A DNA stretch of 64,000 nucleotides from Taklimakanibacter sp050246735 (GCA_050246735.1 JBFWVM010000016.1:1-64000), one strand, 5' to 3'; shown: positions 14,443 through 24,685, counted from the first letter of the stretch. The notes: generated by a model from the sequence alone, not told the origin. Program-made: numbers and translations.

Positions 14443-15618
14443 ATGAACATCCACGAATATCAGGCCAAGCAGGTCCTCAAGGGCTATGGCGTGCCGGTGC
14501 CGAAAGGCCTTCCCGCTTTCACGGTCGATGAGGCGGTAAAGGCGGCGGAGACGCTGGGCGGCCCGGTCTGGGTGGTCAAGGCGCAGATCCATGCCGGCGG
14601 TCGCGGCAAGGCGGGCGGCGTCAGGGTGGTGAAGTCGATCGACGACGTGCGCGGCGAGGCCAAAAGGCTCCTGGGCGCCACGCTCGTCACCCACCAGACC
14701 GGCCCGTCGGGCAAGGTGGTGCAGCGCCTCTATGTCGAAGAAGGCTCGGCCATCGACAGGGAGTTCTACCTGGCGCTTCTCGTCGACCGCGAGACGTCGC
14801 GGCTCGCTTTCGTCGTCTCGACCGAAGGCGGCATGGATATCGAGAAGGTGGCGCATGACACGCCGGAGAAGATCGTCACCGTCTCGATCGATCCCGCCAC
14901 CAATATCTGCCCGCATCACGTGCGCACCGTCGCCAGGGCGCTGAAGCTGCCCATGAGCGGCCCGCAGTTCAAGCAGCTCGCCAGGCTGGTCACGGAGCTG
15001 CATCGCGCCTTCGTCGACAAGGACATGAGCCTGCTCGAGATCAATCCGCTGATCGTCACCAAGGCCGGCGACATTCTCTGCCTCGACGCCAAGATCAACT
15101 TCGACAGCAACGCGCTCGACCGGCATCCCGACATCAAGGAGCTGCGCGACCTGAGCGAAGAGGATCCCAAGGAGATCGAGGCGTCGAAGTCCGATCTCTC
15201 CTATGTGGCGCTCGACGGCACGATCGGCTGCATGGTGAACGGCGCAGGGCTCGCGATGGCGACGATGGACATCATCAAGCTCTATGGCGCCGAGCCGGCG
15301 AACTTCCTCGACGTCGGCGGCGGCGCCTCCAAGGAGAAGGTGGCGGCGGCGTTCAAGATCATCACCGCAGACCCCAAGGTCAAGGGCATCCTGGTCAATA
15401 TCTTCGGCGGCATCATGAAGTGCGACGTCATCGCCGAAGGGGTCGTCGCCGCAGTGAAGGATGTCGGCCTCAAAGTGCCGCTGGTGGTGCGCCTCGAGGG
15501 CACGAATGTCGAGCTCGGCAAGCAGATCCTGAGAGAATCGAAGCTCAATGTGATCCCTGCCGACGACCTCGACGATGCGGCGCAGAAGGTCGTGAAGGCC
15601 GTCGAGGAGGCCAGGTAA
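14443..15618 (+). CDS. sucC: Succinyl-CoA synthetase, beta subunit (ADP-forming)
   Basis: A 391-residue ATP-grasp protein with the standard start MNIHEYQAKQVLKGYGVPVP, nucleotide-binding AQIHAGGRGKAGGV, and the C-terminal NIFGGIMKCDVIAEG segment that meets the alpha subunit. With SucD it interconverts succinyl-CoA and succinate with ADP/ATP. Its TAA shares one base with the sucD ATG, so the two are translationally coupled. Confidence 0.97.
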   Translation: MNIHEYQAKQVLKGYGVPVPKGLPAFTVDEAVKAAETLGGPVWVVKAQIHAGGRGKAGGVRVVKSIDDVRGEAKRLLGATLVTHQTGPSGKVVQRLYVEEGSAIDREFYLALLVDRETSRLAFVVSTEGGMDIEKVAHDTPEKIVTVSIDPATNICPHHVRTVARALKLPMSGPQFKQLARLVTELHRAFVDKDMSLLEINPLIVTKAGDILCLDAKINFDSNALDRHPDIKELRDLSEEDPKEIEASKSDLSYVALDGTIGCMVNGAGLAMATMDIIKLYGAEPANFLDVGGGASKEKVAAAFKIITADPKVKGILVNIFGGIMKCDVIAEGVVAAVKDVGLKVPLVVRLEGTNVELGKQILRESKLNVIPADDLDDAAQKVVKAVEEAR

Positions 15619-16496
15619 TGTCCATCCTGATCGGCAAGAATACCAGGGTCATCTGCCAGGGCATCACCGGCAACAACGGTACCTTCCATACCGAGCAGGC
15701 GATCGCCTACGGCACCAGAATGGTGGCGGGCGTGACGCCGGGCAAGGGCGGCATCACCCATCTGGGCCTGCCCGTCTACGATACGGTGGCCGAAGCGCGC
15801 GCCGCGGCCGGCGCGGATGCGACCGTCATCTACGTGCCGCCGGCCTTCGCGGCCGACGCCATCGCGGAAGCGATCGAGGCGGAAATCCCGCTCATCGTCT
15901 GCATCACCGAGGGCATTCCGGTGATGGACATGGTCAAGGTCAAGCGGGCACTCAGCGGCTCGAAATCGCGCCTCATCGGGCCCAACTGCCCGGGCGTGCT
16001 CACGCCCGACGAATGCAAGATCGGCATCATGCCGGGCAATATCTTCAAGAAAGGCTCGGTCGGCATCGTGTCGCGCTCCGGAACCCTCACTTACGAGGCG
16101 GTGTTCCAGACGACGCAACAGGGACTGGGCCAGACGACGGCGGTCGGCATCGGCGGCGATCCGGTGAAGGGCACCGAATTCATCGACGTGCTCGAGATGT
16201 TCCTGGCCGATCCCGAGACCCGGTCCATCATCATGATCGGCGAAATCGGCGGCTCGGCCGAAGAGGACGCGGCGGAATTCATCCGCCGCTCGAAGGTGAA
16301 GAAGCCGATGGTGGGCTTCATCGCCGGGCGCACGGCGCCGCCGGGACGGCGCATGGGGCATGCCGGCGCCATCATCTCGGGCGGCAAAGGCAAGGCCGAA
16401 ACGAAGATCGAAGCCATGAGGCGGGCGGGCATCGCCATATCGGACTCCCCCGCCGCCCTCGGAACGACGCTCAAGGATGTCTTGAACGGCAGTTGA
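15618..16496 (+). CDS. sucD: Succinyl-CoA synthetase, alpha subunit
   Basis: A 292-residue protein with the CoA-binding N-terminus (MSILIGKNTRVICQGITGNN), the segment GPNCPGVLTPDECKIGIMPG, and the phosphorylated catalytic His248 in RRMGHAGAIISGG. The start ATG at 15618 overlaps the sucC stop by one base. The frame is open further upstream inside sucC, but that is not coding. Confidence 0.97.
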   Translation: MSILIGKNTRVICQGITGNNGTFHTEQAIAYGTRMVAGVTPGKGGITHLGLPVYDTVAEARAAAGADATVIYVPPAFAADAIAEAIEAEIPLIVCITEGIPVMDMVKVKRALSGSKSRLIGPNCPGVLTPDECKIGIMPGNIFKKGSVGIVSRSGTLTYEAVFQTTQQGLGQTTAVGIGGDPVKGTEFIDVLEMFLADPETRSIIMIGEIGGSAEEDAAEFIRRSKVKKPMVGFIAGRTAPPGRRMGHAGAIISGGKGKAETKIEAMRRAGIAISDSPAALGTTLKDVLNGS

Positions 16497-16545
16497 TGCT
16501 TTCTATGTTGACATAGGGAGGGCCGGACAGGGTTCCCGGTTCTTG

Positions 16546-19500
16546 ATGGAAATGAACAAGACTGATCTCACGACCGCGTTCGAGCAGACCTCCTTCCTCT
16601 ACGGCGGCAACGCTCAGTTCATCGAGCGGCTCTATCAGAAATTCCTCGACGATCCGGCGACCGTCGACCCGGCCTGGCGACAGTTCTTCGCCACGCTCGC
16701 CGACGACAAGGATGCCGCGAAGAAGCAGCTGAAGGGCCCGTCCTGGGCGAGGCCCGACTGGCCGCAGGCGCAGAATGGCGAGCTGATCTCGGCCCTCGAC
16801 AGCAATTGGCCGGCGGCGGAAGCGCAGGCCTCCGCCAGGATCACCGCCAAGGCGAAGGAAAAGGGCCAGACGCTCACCATCGAGGAAGTGCGCAAGGCGA
16901 CGATGGACTCTGTGCGCGCCCTGATGATGATCCGCGCCTATCGCATGCGCGGTCATCTCGCCGCCGATCTCGATCCGTTGCGGCTGCGCCGGCCGGTGCC
17001 GCAGCCCGAGCTCGATCCGAGATCCTACGGCTTCACCGAGGCCGATCTCGACCGTCCGATCTTCATCGACAGGGTGCTGGGCCTCGAGCAGGCGACCATC
17101 AAGCAAATGGTCGACATCCTGCAGCGCACCTATTGCAACACGCTCGGCGTCGAGTTCATGCATATCTCCGATCCCGACCAGAAGGCGTGGATCCAGGAGC
17201 GCATCGAAGGGCCGGACAAGGAGATCTCCTTCACGCCCGAGGGCAAGGTCGCCATCCTCAACAAGCTCATCGCCGCGGAAGGCTTCGAGCATTTCCTCAA
17301 CGTGAAATATACCGGCACCAAGCGCTTCGGCCTCGATGGCGGAGAGTCGATGATCCCGGCGCTGGAGCAGATCGTCAAGCGCGGCGGCCATCTCGGGCTC
17401 GAGGAGATCGTGCTCGGCATGGCGCACCGTGGCCGTCTCAACGTGCTCGCGAATCTCATGTCGAAGCCGTTCTCGGCGATCTTCCACGAATTCAAGGGCG
17501 GGTCTTCGACGCCCGACGAGGTCGAGGGCTCGGGCGACGTGAAATACCACCTGGGCTCGTCGTCCGACCGCGAATTCGACGGCAACCGCGTGCATCTCTC
17601 GCTCACCGCCAACCCGTCGCATCTCGAGATCGTCGATCCGGTGGTGCTCGGCAAGGCGCGCGCCAAGCAGGACCAGCGCCAGGACAAGGAGCGCACCAGC
17701 GTGCTGCCGCTCCTCATCCATGGGGATGCGGCCTTCGCCGGCCAGGGCGTGGTGGCCGAATGCTTCGGGCTCTCGGGTCTCAGGGGCCATCGTTCCGGCG
17801 GCTCGGTCCATTTCATCGTCAACAACCAGATCGGCTTCACCACGAGCCCGCTATGGGCGCGCTCTTCCCCCTATCCCTCGGACGTCGCCAAGATGATCGA
17901 GGCGCCGATCTTCCATGTGAACGGCGACGATCCGGAAGCGGTGGTGTTCGCGGCGAAGATCGCGATCGAGTTCCGCCAGAAGTTCAAGAAGCCGGTGGTC
18001 ATCGACATGTTCTGCTACCGCCGCTTCGGCCACAACGAATCGGACGAGCCATCCTTCACCCAGCCTTTGATGTACAAGCGGATCGCAGCGCACCAGACGG
18101 TGGTGGCCGTCTACGGCAAGCGGCTGATCGATACCGGCGTGATCACGGCGGAGCAGTTCGATCAGATGAAGGCCGAGTACCGCCGGCGCCTCGACGACGA
18201 TTTCTCGGCATCCGAATCCTATCGCGCCAACAAGGCCGACTGGCTCGACGGGCGCTGGTCGCATTTGAGCTATGCCAAGGATTACGACGACCCGCGCCGC
18301 GGCCAGACCGGCTACGATCTGACCAGGCTCAGGGAGATCGGCCTCAAGCTCACCAAGGTGCCGAAGACATTCAAGCCGCACCGCACCTTGCAGCGCGTGC
18401 TCGACGCCCGGCGCAAGACGATCGAGGAAGGACAGGGCATCGACTGGGCGATGGCCGAGCAGCTCGCTTTCGGCACCCTCCTGCAAGAAGGATTCCCCGT
18501 CAGGCTCTCGGGACAGGACGTGCAGCGCGGCACATTCTCGCAGCGCCATGCGGTTCTGGTCGACCAGGAGACCGAGAAGCGCTTCACGCCGCTCAACCAC
18601 ATGGTCAAGCATCAGACCGTCAAGATCAACGTGATCAACTCGATGCTGTCGGAAGAGGCGGTGCTGGGCTTCGAATACGGCTATTCGCTGGCCGAGCCCA
18701 ACACGCTGGTGCTGTGGGAAGCGCAGTTCGGCGACTTCGCCAATGGCGCGCAAGTGGTGTTCGACCAGTTCCTGTCGTCCGGCGAGCGCAAATGGCTGCG
18801 CATGTCGGGCCTCGTCTGCCTCCTGCCGCATGGCTATGAAGGGCAGGGGCCCGAGCATTCGTCGGCCCGCCTCGAGCGCTATCTGCAGATGTGCGCCGAG
18901 GACAACATGCAGGTGGCGAACTGCACGACGCCCGCCAACTACTTCCATATCCTCAGACGCCAGCTCAAGCGCAATATCCGCAAGCCGCTCATCCTGATGA
19001 CGCCGAAATCGCTTCTGCGCCACAAGCGGGTGATCTCGACCCTCGCCGAGATGGGGCCAGAAACCTATTTCCACCGGCTGTTGTGGGACGACGCGCAATA
19101 CAGCGGCGGACTCGTCCCCGACGACCAGATCCGCCGTGTCGTCATGTGCTCCGGCAAGGTCTATTACGACCTCTACGAGGAGCGCGAGAAGCGCGGAGGC
19201 AAGGACGTCTATCTGCTGCGCCTCGAGCAGCTCTATCCCTGGCCGCACAAGGCGCTGATCCAGGAACTCGCCCGCTTCAAGCAGGCCGAGGTATGCTGGT
19301 GCCAGGAGGAGCCGCAGAACATGGGGGCATGGAGCTTCGTCCAGCCCGGCATCGAGCGCGCCCTCGACTTCATCAATGCCCAGCACAGAAGGCCGCGTTA
19401 TGCGGGCCGTCCCGCCTCCGCCGCCACGGCGACGGGCCTGATGAATAAGCATCAGAAGGAATTGAAGGCGTTTCTCGACGACGCTCTCAGGGAGAAATAG
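16546..19500 (+). CDS. sucA: 2-oxoglutarate dehydrogenase E1 component
   Basis: A thiamine-diphosphate enzyme of about 984 residues that decarboxylates 2-oxoglutarate and transfers the succinyl group to SucB. Landmarks are the N-terminal helix TSFLYGGNAQFIERLYQKFL, the THDP/Mg motif GDAAFAGQGVVAE with NNQIGFTT, and the C-terminal LPHGYEGQGPEHSSARLERY. Two ATG codons (16546 and 16552) could start it; a good ribosome site is not obvious for either, though AGGGAGG lies 25 bases upstream, next to a small dyad (CTATGT TG ACATAG, 16503-16516). Full length for the family. Confidence 0.96.
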   Translation: MEMNKTDLTTAFEQTSFLYGGNAQFIERLYQKFLDDPATVDPAWRQFFATLADDKDAAKKQLKGPSWARPDWPQAQNGELISALDSNWPAAEAQASARITAKAKEKGQTLTIEEVRKATMDSVRALMMIRAYRMRGHLAADLDPLRLRRPVPQPELDPRSYGFTEADLDRPIFIDRVLGLEQATIKQMVDILQRTYCNTLGVEFMHISDPDQKAWIQERIEGPDKEISFTPEGKVAILNKLIAAEGFEHFLNVKYTGTKRFGLDGGESMIPALEQIVKRGGHLGLEEIVLGMAHRGRLNVLANLMSKPFSAIFHEFKGGSSTPDEVEGSGDVKYHLGSSSDREFDGNRVHLSLTANPSHLEIVDPVVLGKARAKQDQRQDKERTSVLPLLIHGDAAFAGQGVVAECFGLSGLRGHRSGGSVHFIVNNQIGFTTSPLWARSSPYPSDVAKMIEAPIFHVNGDDPEAVVFAAKIAIEFRQKFKKPVVIDMFCYRRFGHNESDEPSFTQPLMYKRIAAHQTVVAVYGKRLIDTGVITAEQFDQMKAEYRRRLDDDFSASESYRANKADWLDGRWSHLSYAKDYDDPRRGQTGYDLTRLREIGLKLTKVPKTFKPHRTLQRVLDARRKTIEEGQGIDWAMAEQLAFGTLLQEGFPVRLSGQDVQRGTFSQRHAVLVDQETEKRFTPLNHMVKHQTVKINVINSMLSEEAVLGFEYGYSLAEPNTLVLWEAQFGDFANGAQVVFDQFLSSGERKWLRMSGLVCLLPHGYEGQGPEHSSARLERYLQMCAEDNMQVANCTTPANYFHILRRQLKRNIRKPLILMTPKSLLRHKRVISTLAEMGPETYFHRLLWDDAQYSGGLVPDDQIRRVVMCSGKVYYDLYEEREKRGGKDVYLLRLEQLYPWPHKALIQELARFKQAEVCWCQEEPQNMGAWSFVQPGIERALDFINAQHRRPRYAGRPASAATATGLMNKHQKELKAFLDDALREK

Positions 19501-19508
19501 GACAGGCC

Positions 19509-20759
19509 ATGGCAAAGGAAATCCGCGTCCCGCAACTCGGCGAGTCGGTCACCGAGGCGACGATCGGCAAGTGGTTCAAGGCGCAAGGCGACGCGGTGAA
19601 GGTGGACGAGCCGCTGGTCGAGCTCGAAACCGACAAGGTGACGGTGGAAGTGCCGGCGCCGGCAGGCGGGGTGCTGGCCTCGATCGCCGCGCAGCCCGGC
19701 CAGACGGTCAATGTCGGCGCCCTGCTTGGCGCCATCGAGGAAGGCGCGGCGGGCGCCGGCGCGTCACCGTCCAAGGCGGAAGCAAAACCGGCCCGGGCCG
19801 AAGAGCCGAAGAAGGCGGCCGAGCCCCAGGCCGCGGCGGCCGGCGGCGAGGCGAAGCCGCTGTCGCCGGCGGTGCGCAAGATCGTCGAGGAGAACAAGCT
19901 CGACCCGGGATCGATCGCCGGCACCGGCAAGGACGGCCGCCTCACCAAGGGCGACGTCCTGGCGGAAGCGGGCAAGCCGGCGGCGCCGCCGGCTGTCCAG
20001 CCGCCACCGGCACCGCCGCAGCCCGCGGCGGCACGGGCGCCGTCGCCCCAGGCCGACGCCGAGCGCGAGGAGCGCGTGCGCATGTCGCGGCTGCGCCAGA
20101 CGATCGCGCGCCGGCTCAAGGACGCCCAGAATACCGCGGCCATGCTCACCACCTTCAACGAGGTGGACATGACGCATGTCATGGCGTTGCGCAGCCAATA
20201 CAAGGACGTGTTCGAGAAGAAGCATGGCGTGAAGCTCGGCTTCATGAGCTTCTTCGTCAAGGCCTGCGTCCATGCGCTGAAGGAGATCCCGGCGGTCAAT
20301 GCCGAGATCGACGGCGAGGACATCGTCTACAAGAACTACTATCACGTCGGCGTCGCGGTCGGCACCGACAAGGGCCTGGTGGTGCCGGTCGTGCGCGACG
20401 CCGACCGGCTGTCCTTCGCCCAGATCGAGAAGACGATCAACGATTTCGGCAAGCGGGCGCGTGACGGGCAGCTGCAGATCGCCGAGATGCAGGGCGGCAC
20501 GTTCACCATCTCGAATGGCGGCGTCTATGGCTCGCTGATGTCGACGCCGATCCTCAATGCGCCGCAATCGGGCATCCTCGGCATGCACAAGATCCAAGAG
20601 CGGCCCGTTGCGGCCGGCGGACAGGTGGCGATCCGTCCGATGATGTATCTGGCGCTGTCCTATGATCACCGCATCGTCGACGGCAAGGAGGCGGTCACCT
20701 TCCTGGTGCGCGTCAAGGAGGGGCTCGAGGATCCGCAGCGCGCGCTGCTCGATCTCTGA
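19509..20759 (+). CDS. sucB: 2-oxoglutarate dehydrogenase E2, dihydrolipoamide succinyltransferase
   Basis: A 416-residue three-domain protein: lipoyl domain at about residues 1-80 with the lipoylated Lys43 in ELETDKVTVEV, a Pro/Ala-rich linker, a small subunit-binding domain near 118-155 (LSPAVRKIVEENKLDPGSIA), a second Pro/Ala linker, and the catalytic domain with His387 and Asp391 in YDHRIVDGKEA. Passes the succinyl group to CoA. It follows sucA by 8 bases. Confidence 0.97.
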   Translation: MAKEIRVPQLGESVTEATIGKWFKAQGDAVKVDEPLVELETDKVTVEVPAPAGGVLASIAAQPGQTVNVGALLGAIEEGAAGAGASPSKAEAKPARAEEPKKAAEPQAAAAGGEAKPLSPAVRKIVEENKLDPGSIAGTGKDGRLTKGDVLAEAGKPAAPPAVQPPPAPPQPAAARAPSPQADAEREERVRMSRLRQTIARRLKDAQNTAAMLTTFNEVDMTHVMALRSQYKDVFEKKHGVKLGFMSFFVKACVHALKEIPAVNAEIDGEDIVYKNYYHVGVAVGTDKGLVVPVVRDADRLSFAQIEKTINDFGKRARDGQLQIAEMQGGTFTISNGGVYGSLMSTPILNAPQSGILGMHKIQERPVAAGGQVAIRPMMYLALSYDHRIVDGKEAVTFLVRVKEGLEDPQRALLDL

Positions 20760-20826
20760 CACGCCGCCCGATCGGCGGATGGCCGGCCGGGACCGGCCGC
20801 GACGAAAACAAAGAGGCATTCCGAAC

Positions 20827-22218
20827 ATGGCAGACCCATTCGACGTCACCATCATCGGCACCGGACCGGCCGGCTATGTGTGCGCCATCCGCGCGGCCCA
20901 GCTCGGCATGAAGGTGGCGGTGATCGAGAAGCGCGCCACCCATGGCGGCACCTGCCTCAATGTCGGCTGCATCCCGTCCAAGGCGCTCCTGCATGCCTCC
21001 GAGCTCTTCGCCGAGGCCGGACATTCCTTCGCCAGGATGGGCATCGGCGTCTCGCCGTCGCTCGATCTCGTCCAGATGCTGAAATTCAAGCAGGAGGCGA
21101 TCGACGGCAATACCAAGGGCATCGATTTCCTGTTCAAGAAGAACAAGATCACGGCCCTGCGCGGCACCGCCAGGATCGTCGGCCCCGGCAAGGTCCAGGT
21201 CGACGGCAAGGACATCGTGGAGACGAAGACCATCGTCATCGCCACCGGCTCCGACGTGGCCGGGCTCGAAGGCGTCGAAATCGACGAGAAGCAGATCGTC
21301 TCCTCGACGGGCGCGCTTGCCCTCGAGAAAGTGCCGGAAACGCTCGTGGTGATCGGCGCCGGGGTGATCGGCCTCGAGCTCGGCTCGGTGTGGGCGCGGC
21401 TCGGCGCCAAGGTCACGGTGATCGAATATCTCGACCGCATCCTGCCGGGCATGGATCTCGAGACCGCGAAGACGTTCCAGCGCCTGCTCGCCAGGCAAGG
21501 CTTCACCTTCAAGCTGGCGAGCAAGGTGACGGGTGCCGGGAAGGCCAAGGCCAAGGTCAGGCTCTCGGTCGAGCCGGCGGCGGGCGGCGCGGCCGAGACG
21601 ATCGAAGCCGATACGGTGCTTCTCGCGATCGGGCGCGTTCCCTTCACGCAGGGGCTCGGCCTCGACGAGGCCGGCGTCAAGCGCGACGCCAAGGGCCGGG
21701 TCGAGGTGGACGCCCGTTTCGAAACGAATGTGCCCGGCATATACGCCATCGGCGACGTCATTCGCGGGCCCATGCTGGCGCACAAGGGAGAAGACGAGGG
21801 TGTCGCGCTGGCGGAATTGCTCGCCGGCCAGGCGGGCCATGTGAATTACGGCGTCATACCGAGCGTCGTCTATACCTCGCCCGAGATCGCGGCGGTCGGC
21901 AAGACCGAGGAGGATCTCAAGGCCGAGGGGCACGACTACAAGGCCGGCAAGTTCCTGTTCCTCGCCAATGGCCGCGCCAAGGCCAATCAGACGACCGACG
22001 GCTTCGTGAAGATCCTCGCCGACGCCAGAACCGACCGCGTGCTCGGCGCCCATATACTGGGACCGCAGGCGGGCGAGCTCATCCACGAGGTGGCGGTGCT
22101 GATGGAATTCGGCGGCTCGGCGGAAGACCTGGCGCGCACCTGCCACGCTCATCCGACACTCGCCGAAGCGGTGAAGGAAGCAGCCCTAGCGGTTGCCGGA
22201 CGGGCGATCCATTCGTAG
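20827..22218 (+). CDS. lpd: Dihydrolipoyl dehydrogenase (E3)
   Basis: A 463-residue flavoprotein that reoxidises the lipoyl group of SucB with NAD. FAD-binding GTGPAGYV at residues 11-18, redox disulfide Cys43-Cys48 in GGTCLNVGCIPSK, NAD-binding VIGAGVIGLELGSVW, and catalytic His442 in CHAHPTLAEAV. Start ATG 20827 gives the standard N-terminus; the frame is open further upstream but without a gene. Last gene of the TCA run, ending 16 bases from the stop of the convergent oxidoreductase. Confidence 0.97.
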   Translation: MADPFDVTIIGTGPAGYVCAIRAAQLGMKVAVIEKRATHGGTCLNVGCIPSKALLHASELFAEAGHSFARMGIGVSPSLDLVQMLKFKQEAIDGNTKGIDFLFKKNKITALRGTARIVGPGKVQVDGKDIVETKTIVIATGSDVAGLEGVEIDEKQIVSSTGALALEKVPETLVVIGAGVIGLELGSVWARLGAKVTVIEYLDRILPGMDLETAKTFQRLLARQGFTFKLASKVTGAGKAKAKVRLSVEPAAGGAAETIEADTVLLAIGRVPFTQGLGLDEAGVKRDAKGRVEVDARFETNVPGIYAIGDVIRGPMLAHKGEDEGVALAELLAGQAGHVNYGVIPSVVYTSPEIAAVGKTEEDLKAEGHDYKAGKFLFLANGRAKANQTTDGFVKILADARTDRVLGAHILGPQAGELIHEVAVLMEFGGSAEDLARTCHAHPTLAEAVKEAALAVAGRAIHS

Positions 22219-22234
22219 CGGGCGATCGCAGCTT

Positions 22235-23566
22235 TCACAGCCCCGTCGTCGGCTGCGGGTCGGTGCCGTCGAAGTAGCGCGAATAACGGAAAGGCTCGGG
22301 ATCGACGCAAGGCGGAGCGCCGGTGACGAGATCGGCCATGAGCCTGCCGGCGCCGGGTCCCAGTCCGAAGCCGTGGCCCGAGAAGCCCGAGGCGAGGAAC
22401 AGCCCCGGCAGCTTGGCGACCGGCGACATCACCGGCACCGCGTCCGGCGTCGCGTCGATGACGCCGGCCCAGCGATCGGCGATCTCCATGTCGCGGAACA
22501 CTGGATAGTACTCCCTGAGGCTGGCCGCGGCCTCTTCGAGGATCGAGGTCACGGGCTCGGGATCGAGAATGCGCACGTCCTCGAAAGGCGACGTCTCGTC
22601 GAGCGCCCACCGGCGCTTGAGCCGCGCCTCGTCGAGGAAACGTTTGCCCAATCTGAGGCGCAGGCCGCTCCAGTCGACCTTGAGGGCGGGGAGGAATTCC
22701 CGGAACAACCGGAAGGAGTCCGGCACGATATCGGCCACCGAGAGGTGACGGTGGGCGATGGTATAGCCGCCGTCGTTGCGCTTGCGCAACGAAAACCTGC
22801 CGGCCGAGCAGGACCGCTCGAGCGGCGTGTCGATGGGCTTGGAGCGCATCACGGAGTTGACGACGGTCAGTTGCGGGAAGGGGATGTCCAGATTGCCGAG
22901 GAACCGGCGCGACCAGGCGCCGCCCGCGAGCACCACCGTATCGCAGACGATGCGGCCCTTCTCGGTGACGACGGCGGAGATCCTGCCGGCGGACGTCTCG
23001 AGTCCGCGCGCGGCGCAGTCCGTCAGGATCCTGGCGCCCTTCCTGCGAGCGCCCAGGGCAATGGCCGGCGCGGCCATGAAAGGCTCGGCGCGGCCGTCGG
23101 CCGAGGTGAAGAGCGCTCCCTTCCACCGGCGTGCCGAACCGGGCTGGAGCTCGGCGGCTTCGGCGCCGGAGACGATGCGGGTCGCAAGATTGAACGGCCT
23201 CGCATTGCGCTCATACCATTGCTCGCGCGCCGCCAGCTCCGCATCCGTCTCGCACAGATAGATGATGCCGCATTGGCGAAAGCCGGTCTCGGCGCCGACG
23301 CGCTCATTCATGCCGCGCCACGCCTCGAGCGCCACCAGGATCAGCGGGATCTCGCGGATGTCGCGGCCCATCTGCCGGCACCAGCCCCAGTTGCGGCTCG
23401 ACTGCTCGCCGCCGATGACGCCCTTCTCGACAAGCGTCACGTCGATACCGCGCTCGGCGAGCTCGAGCGCCGTCGCCGCGCCGATGATGCCGCCGCCGAT
23501 GACGGCCACCGCCGTCCTGCCGGGCAGTTCGGTGTCGGAAGGGACGGGATCGGGCGTGACGGGCAT
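22235..23566 (-). CDS. FAD-dependent amine/D-amino-acid oxidoreductase (DAO family)
   Basis: A 443-residue flavoprotein of the glycine/D-amino acid oxidase (DAO) family. An N-terminal Rossmann loop AVAVIGGGIIGAATALELAE binds FAD, followed by the acidic residue of strand 2 (VTLVEKG) and the segment SSRNWGWCRQMGRD typical of one DAO subgroup. The C-terminus carries the flavin-capping ASGFSGHGFGLGPGAGRLMA. It probably oxidises an amine or amino acid such as sarcosine, a D-amino acid or similar; the substrate is not readable. Start at ATG 23566; the frame extends upstream without a domain. Stands alone, convergent with lpd. Confidence 0.85.
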   Translation of the reverse strand: MPVTPDPVPSDTELPGRTAVAVIGGGIIGAATALELAERGIDVTLVEKGVIGGEQSSRNWGWCRQMGRDIREIPLILVALEAWRGMNERVGAETGFRQCGIIYLCETDAELAAREQWYERNARPFNLATRIVSGAEAAELQPGSARRWKGALFTSADGRAEPFMAAPAIALGARRKGARILTDCAARGLETSAGRISAVVTEKGRIVCDTVVLAGGAWSRRFLGNLDIPFPQLTVVNSVMRSKPIDTPLERSCSAGRFSLRKRNDGGYTIAHRHLSVADIVPDSFRLFREFLPALKVDWSGLRLRLGKRFLDEARLKRRWALDETSPFEDVRILDPEPVTSILEEAAASLREYYPVFRDMEIADRWAGVIDATPDAVPVMSPVAKLPGLFLASGFSGHGFGLGPGAGRLMADLVTGAPPCVDPEPFRYSRYFDGTDPQPTTGL

Positions 23567-23737
23567 GATGGGCGGGATTTCGTTGGCGGTTGTTCCCCTC
23601 GTAGCGCGCTTTGCGGAAGCTCCACAAGTCCTTGGCGAGACGGAGCGCCGGTGGTCTGCCCGGTGTCCAGCAGGCTTTTGCCGGCATGACACAGAGGGAG
23701 TGCGTCCGAGGACAATAAGATCTGTGCATCCGCCTGG

Positions 23738-24685
23738 TCAGGCGCGGGGATGCGCCTTGGCGTATTGCGCGAGGAGATGCGAAGTGTCGATCTCGGTATA
23801 GACCTGCGTGGTCGAGAGCGAGGAATGGCCCAGGAGTTCCTGGATGGTGCGCAGGTCGGCGCCGCCCGCCAGAAGGTGGCTGGCGAAGGAATGGCGCAGG
23901 GCGTGAGGTGTGGCGCTCTCCGGCAGGCCGAGCGCCCCGCGCAGCCGCGCGATCAGGAGCTGGATGTTGCGGGCATTGAGCGGCCCACCCTTCACGCCCC
24001 GGAACATCGGCGCGCGCTGGTCGAGCGGCAAGGGGCAGAGATCGAGATAACGCTCGATCGCCTGGCGCGCCACCGGCAGGACCGGCACGATGCGCGCCTT
24101 GCCGCCCTTGCCGACGATGGTCAGCGGGTCGTTGCGCACCGCCTGCGGCGTCAGCCCTAAGGCTTCGGAGATGCGCAGCCCGCAGCCATAGAGCAAAGTG
24201 AGCACGGCGGCATCGCGCGCGAGGATCCAGGCGGGGACCTCTTCGCCGCTCAGCAGGCCCACGCCGAGCAGGTCGCGCGCCGCCGCGGGCGTCACCGGCT
24301 TCGGCACGGCATGGGGAAGCCTGGGCGCGCGGATCACGCTCAAGGCGGGGTTGCTCAGAAGCTTGCGACGCTTGAGGAAACGGAAATAGCCGCGGATGGC
24401 GGAAAGCTGGCGGGCGAGGGTGCGGCTGCCGCTGCCCTCATTGCGCCGGCGCGCCAGGAAGGCGCGGAAATCGGACGGCGTGAGGCCGGCGAGATCGGCA
24501 AGCGTCGGCGCGCCCCCCAGATGCCGGGCGAGAAAGGCCATGAACTGGCCGATATCGCGGCCATAGGCGGCAAGCGTGTGCTCCGATGAGCGGCGCTCGG
24601 TCCTGAAATAAGCGAGCCATGCGGCAACCGTCGCGGCGGTGTCGGGTGCCGCATGGAAGAGCTCGACGTCGGGCGTTCCGGCCAT
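23738..24685 (-). CDS. xerC: Tyrosine recombinase XerC
   Basis: A 315-residue site-specific recombinase that resolves chromosome dimers with XerD at dif. The N-terminal SAM-like core-binding domain occupies about residues 18-110, the catalytic domain the rest. The catalytic set is visible: Arg171 (GCGLRISEAL), Lys195 (GKGGKARIV), His261 and Arg264 (HALRHSFASHLL), His287 (LLGHSS) and nucleophile Tyr296 (TQVYTEID). Chromosomal context beside tal and priA argues for the housekeeping enzyme, not an integrase. 35 bases downstream of tal on the same strand. Confidence 0.93.
   Translation of the reverse strand: MAGTPDVELFHAAPDTAATVAAWLAYFRTERRSSEHTLAAYGRDIGQFMAFLARHLGGAPTLADLAGLTPSDFRAFLARRRNEGSGSRTLARQLSAIRGYFRFLKRRKLLSNPALSVIRAPRLPHAVPKPVTPAAARDLLGVGLLSGEEVPAWILARDAAVLTLLYGCGLRISEALGLTPQAVRNDPLTIVGKGGKARIVPVLPVARQAIERYLDLCPLPLDQRAPMFRGVKGGPLNARNIQLLIARLRGALGLPESATPHALRHSFASHLLAGGADLRTIQELLGHSSLSTTQVYTEIDTSHLLAQYAKAHPRA

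Noticed and set aside
17851..19515. Long reverse open frame (about 550 codons) opposite sucA
   Set aside because: It is the antisense of a certain gene, has no ribosome site or family motif, and its composition is the shadow expected in GC-rich DNA.
23738..24685. Tyrosine recombinase as an integrase of a mobile element
   Set aside because: Full XerC layout in a housekeeping neighbourhood, with no attachment site repeats, tRNA or element genes beside it.
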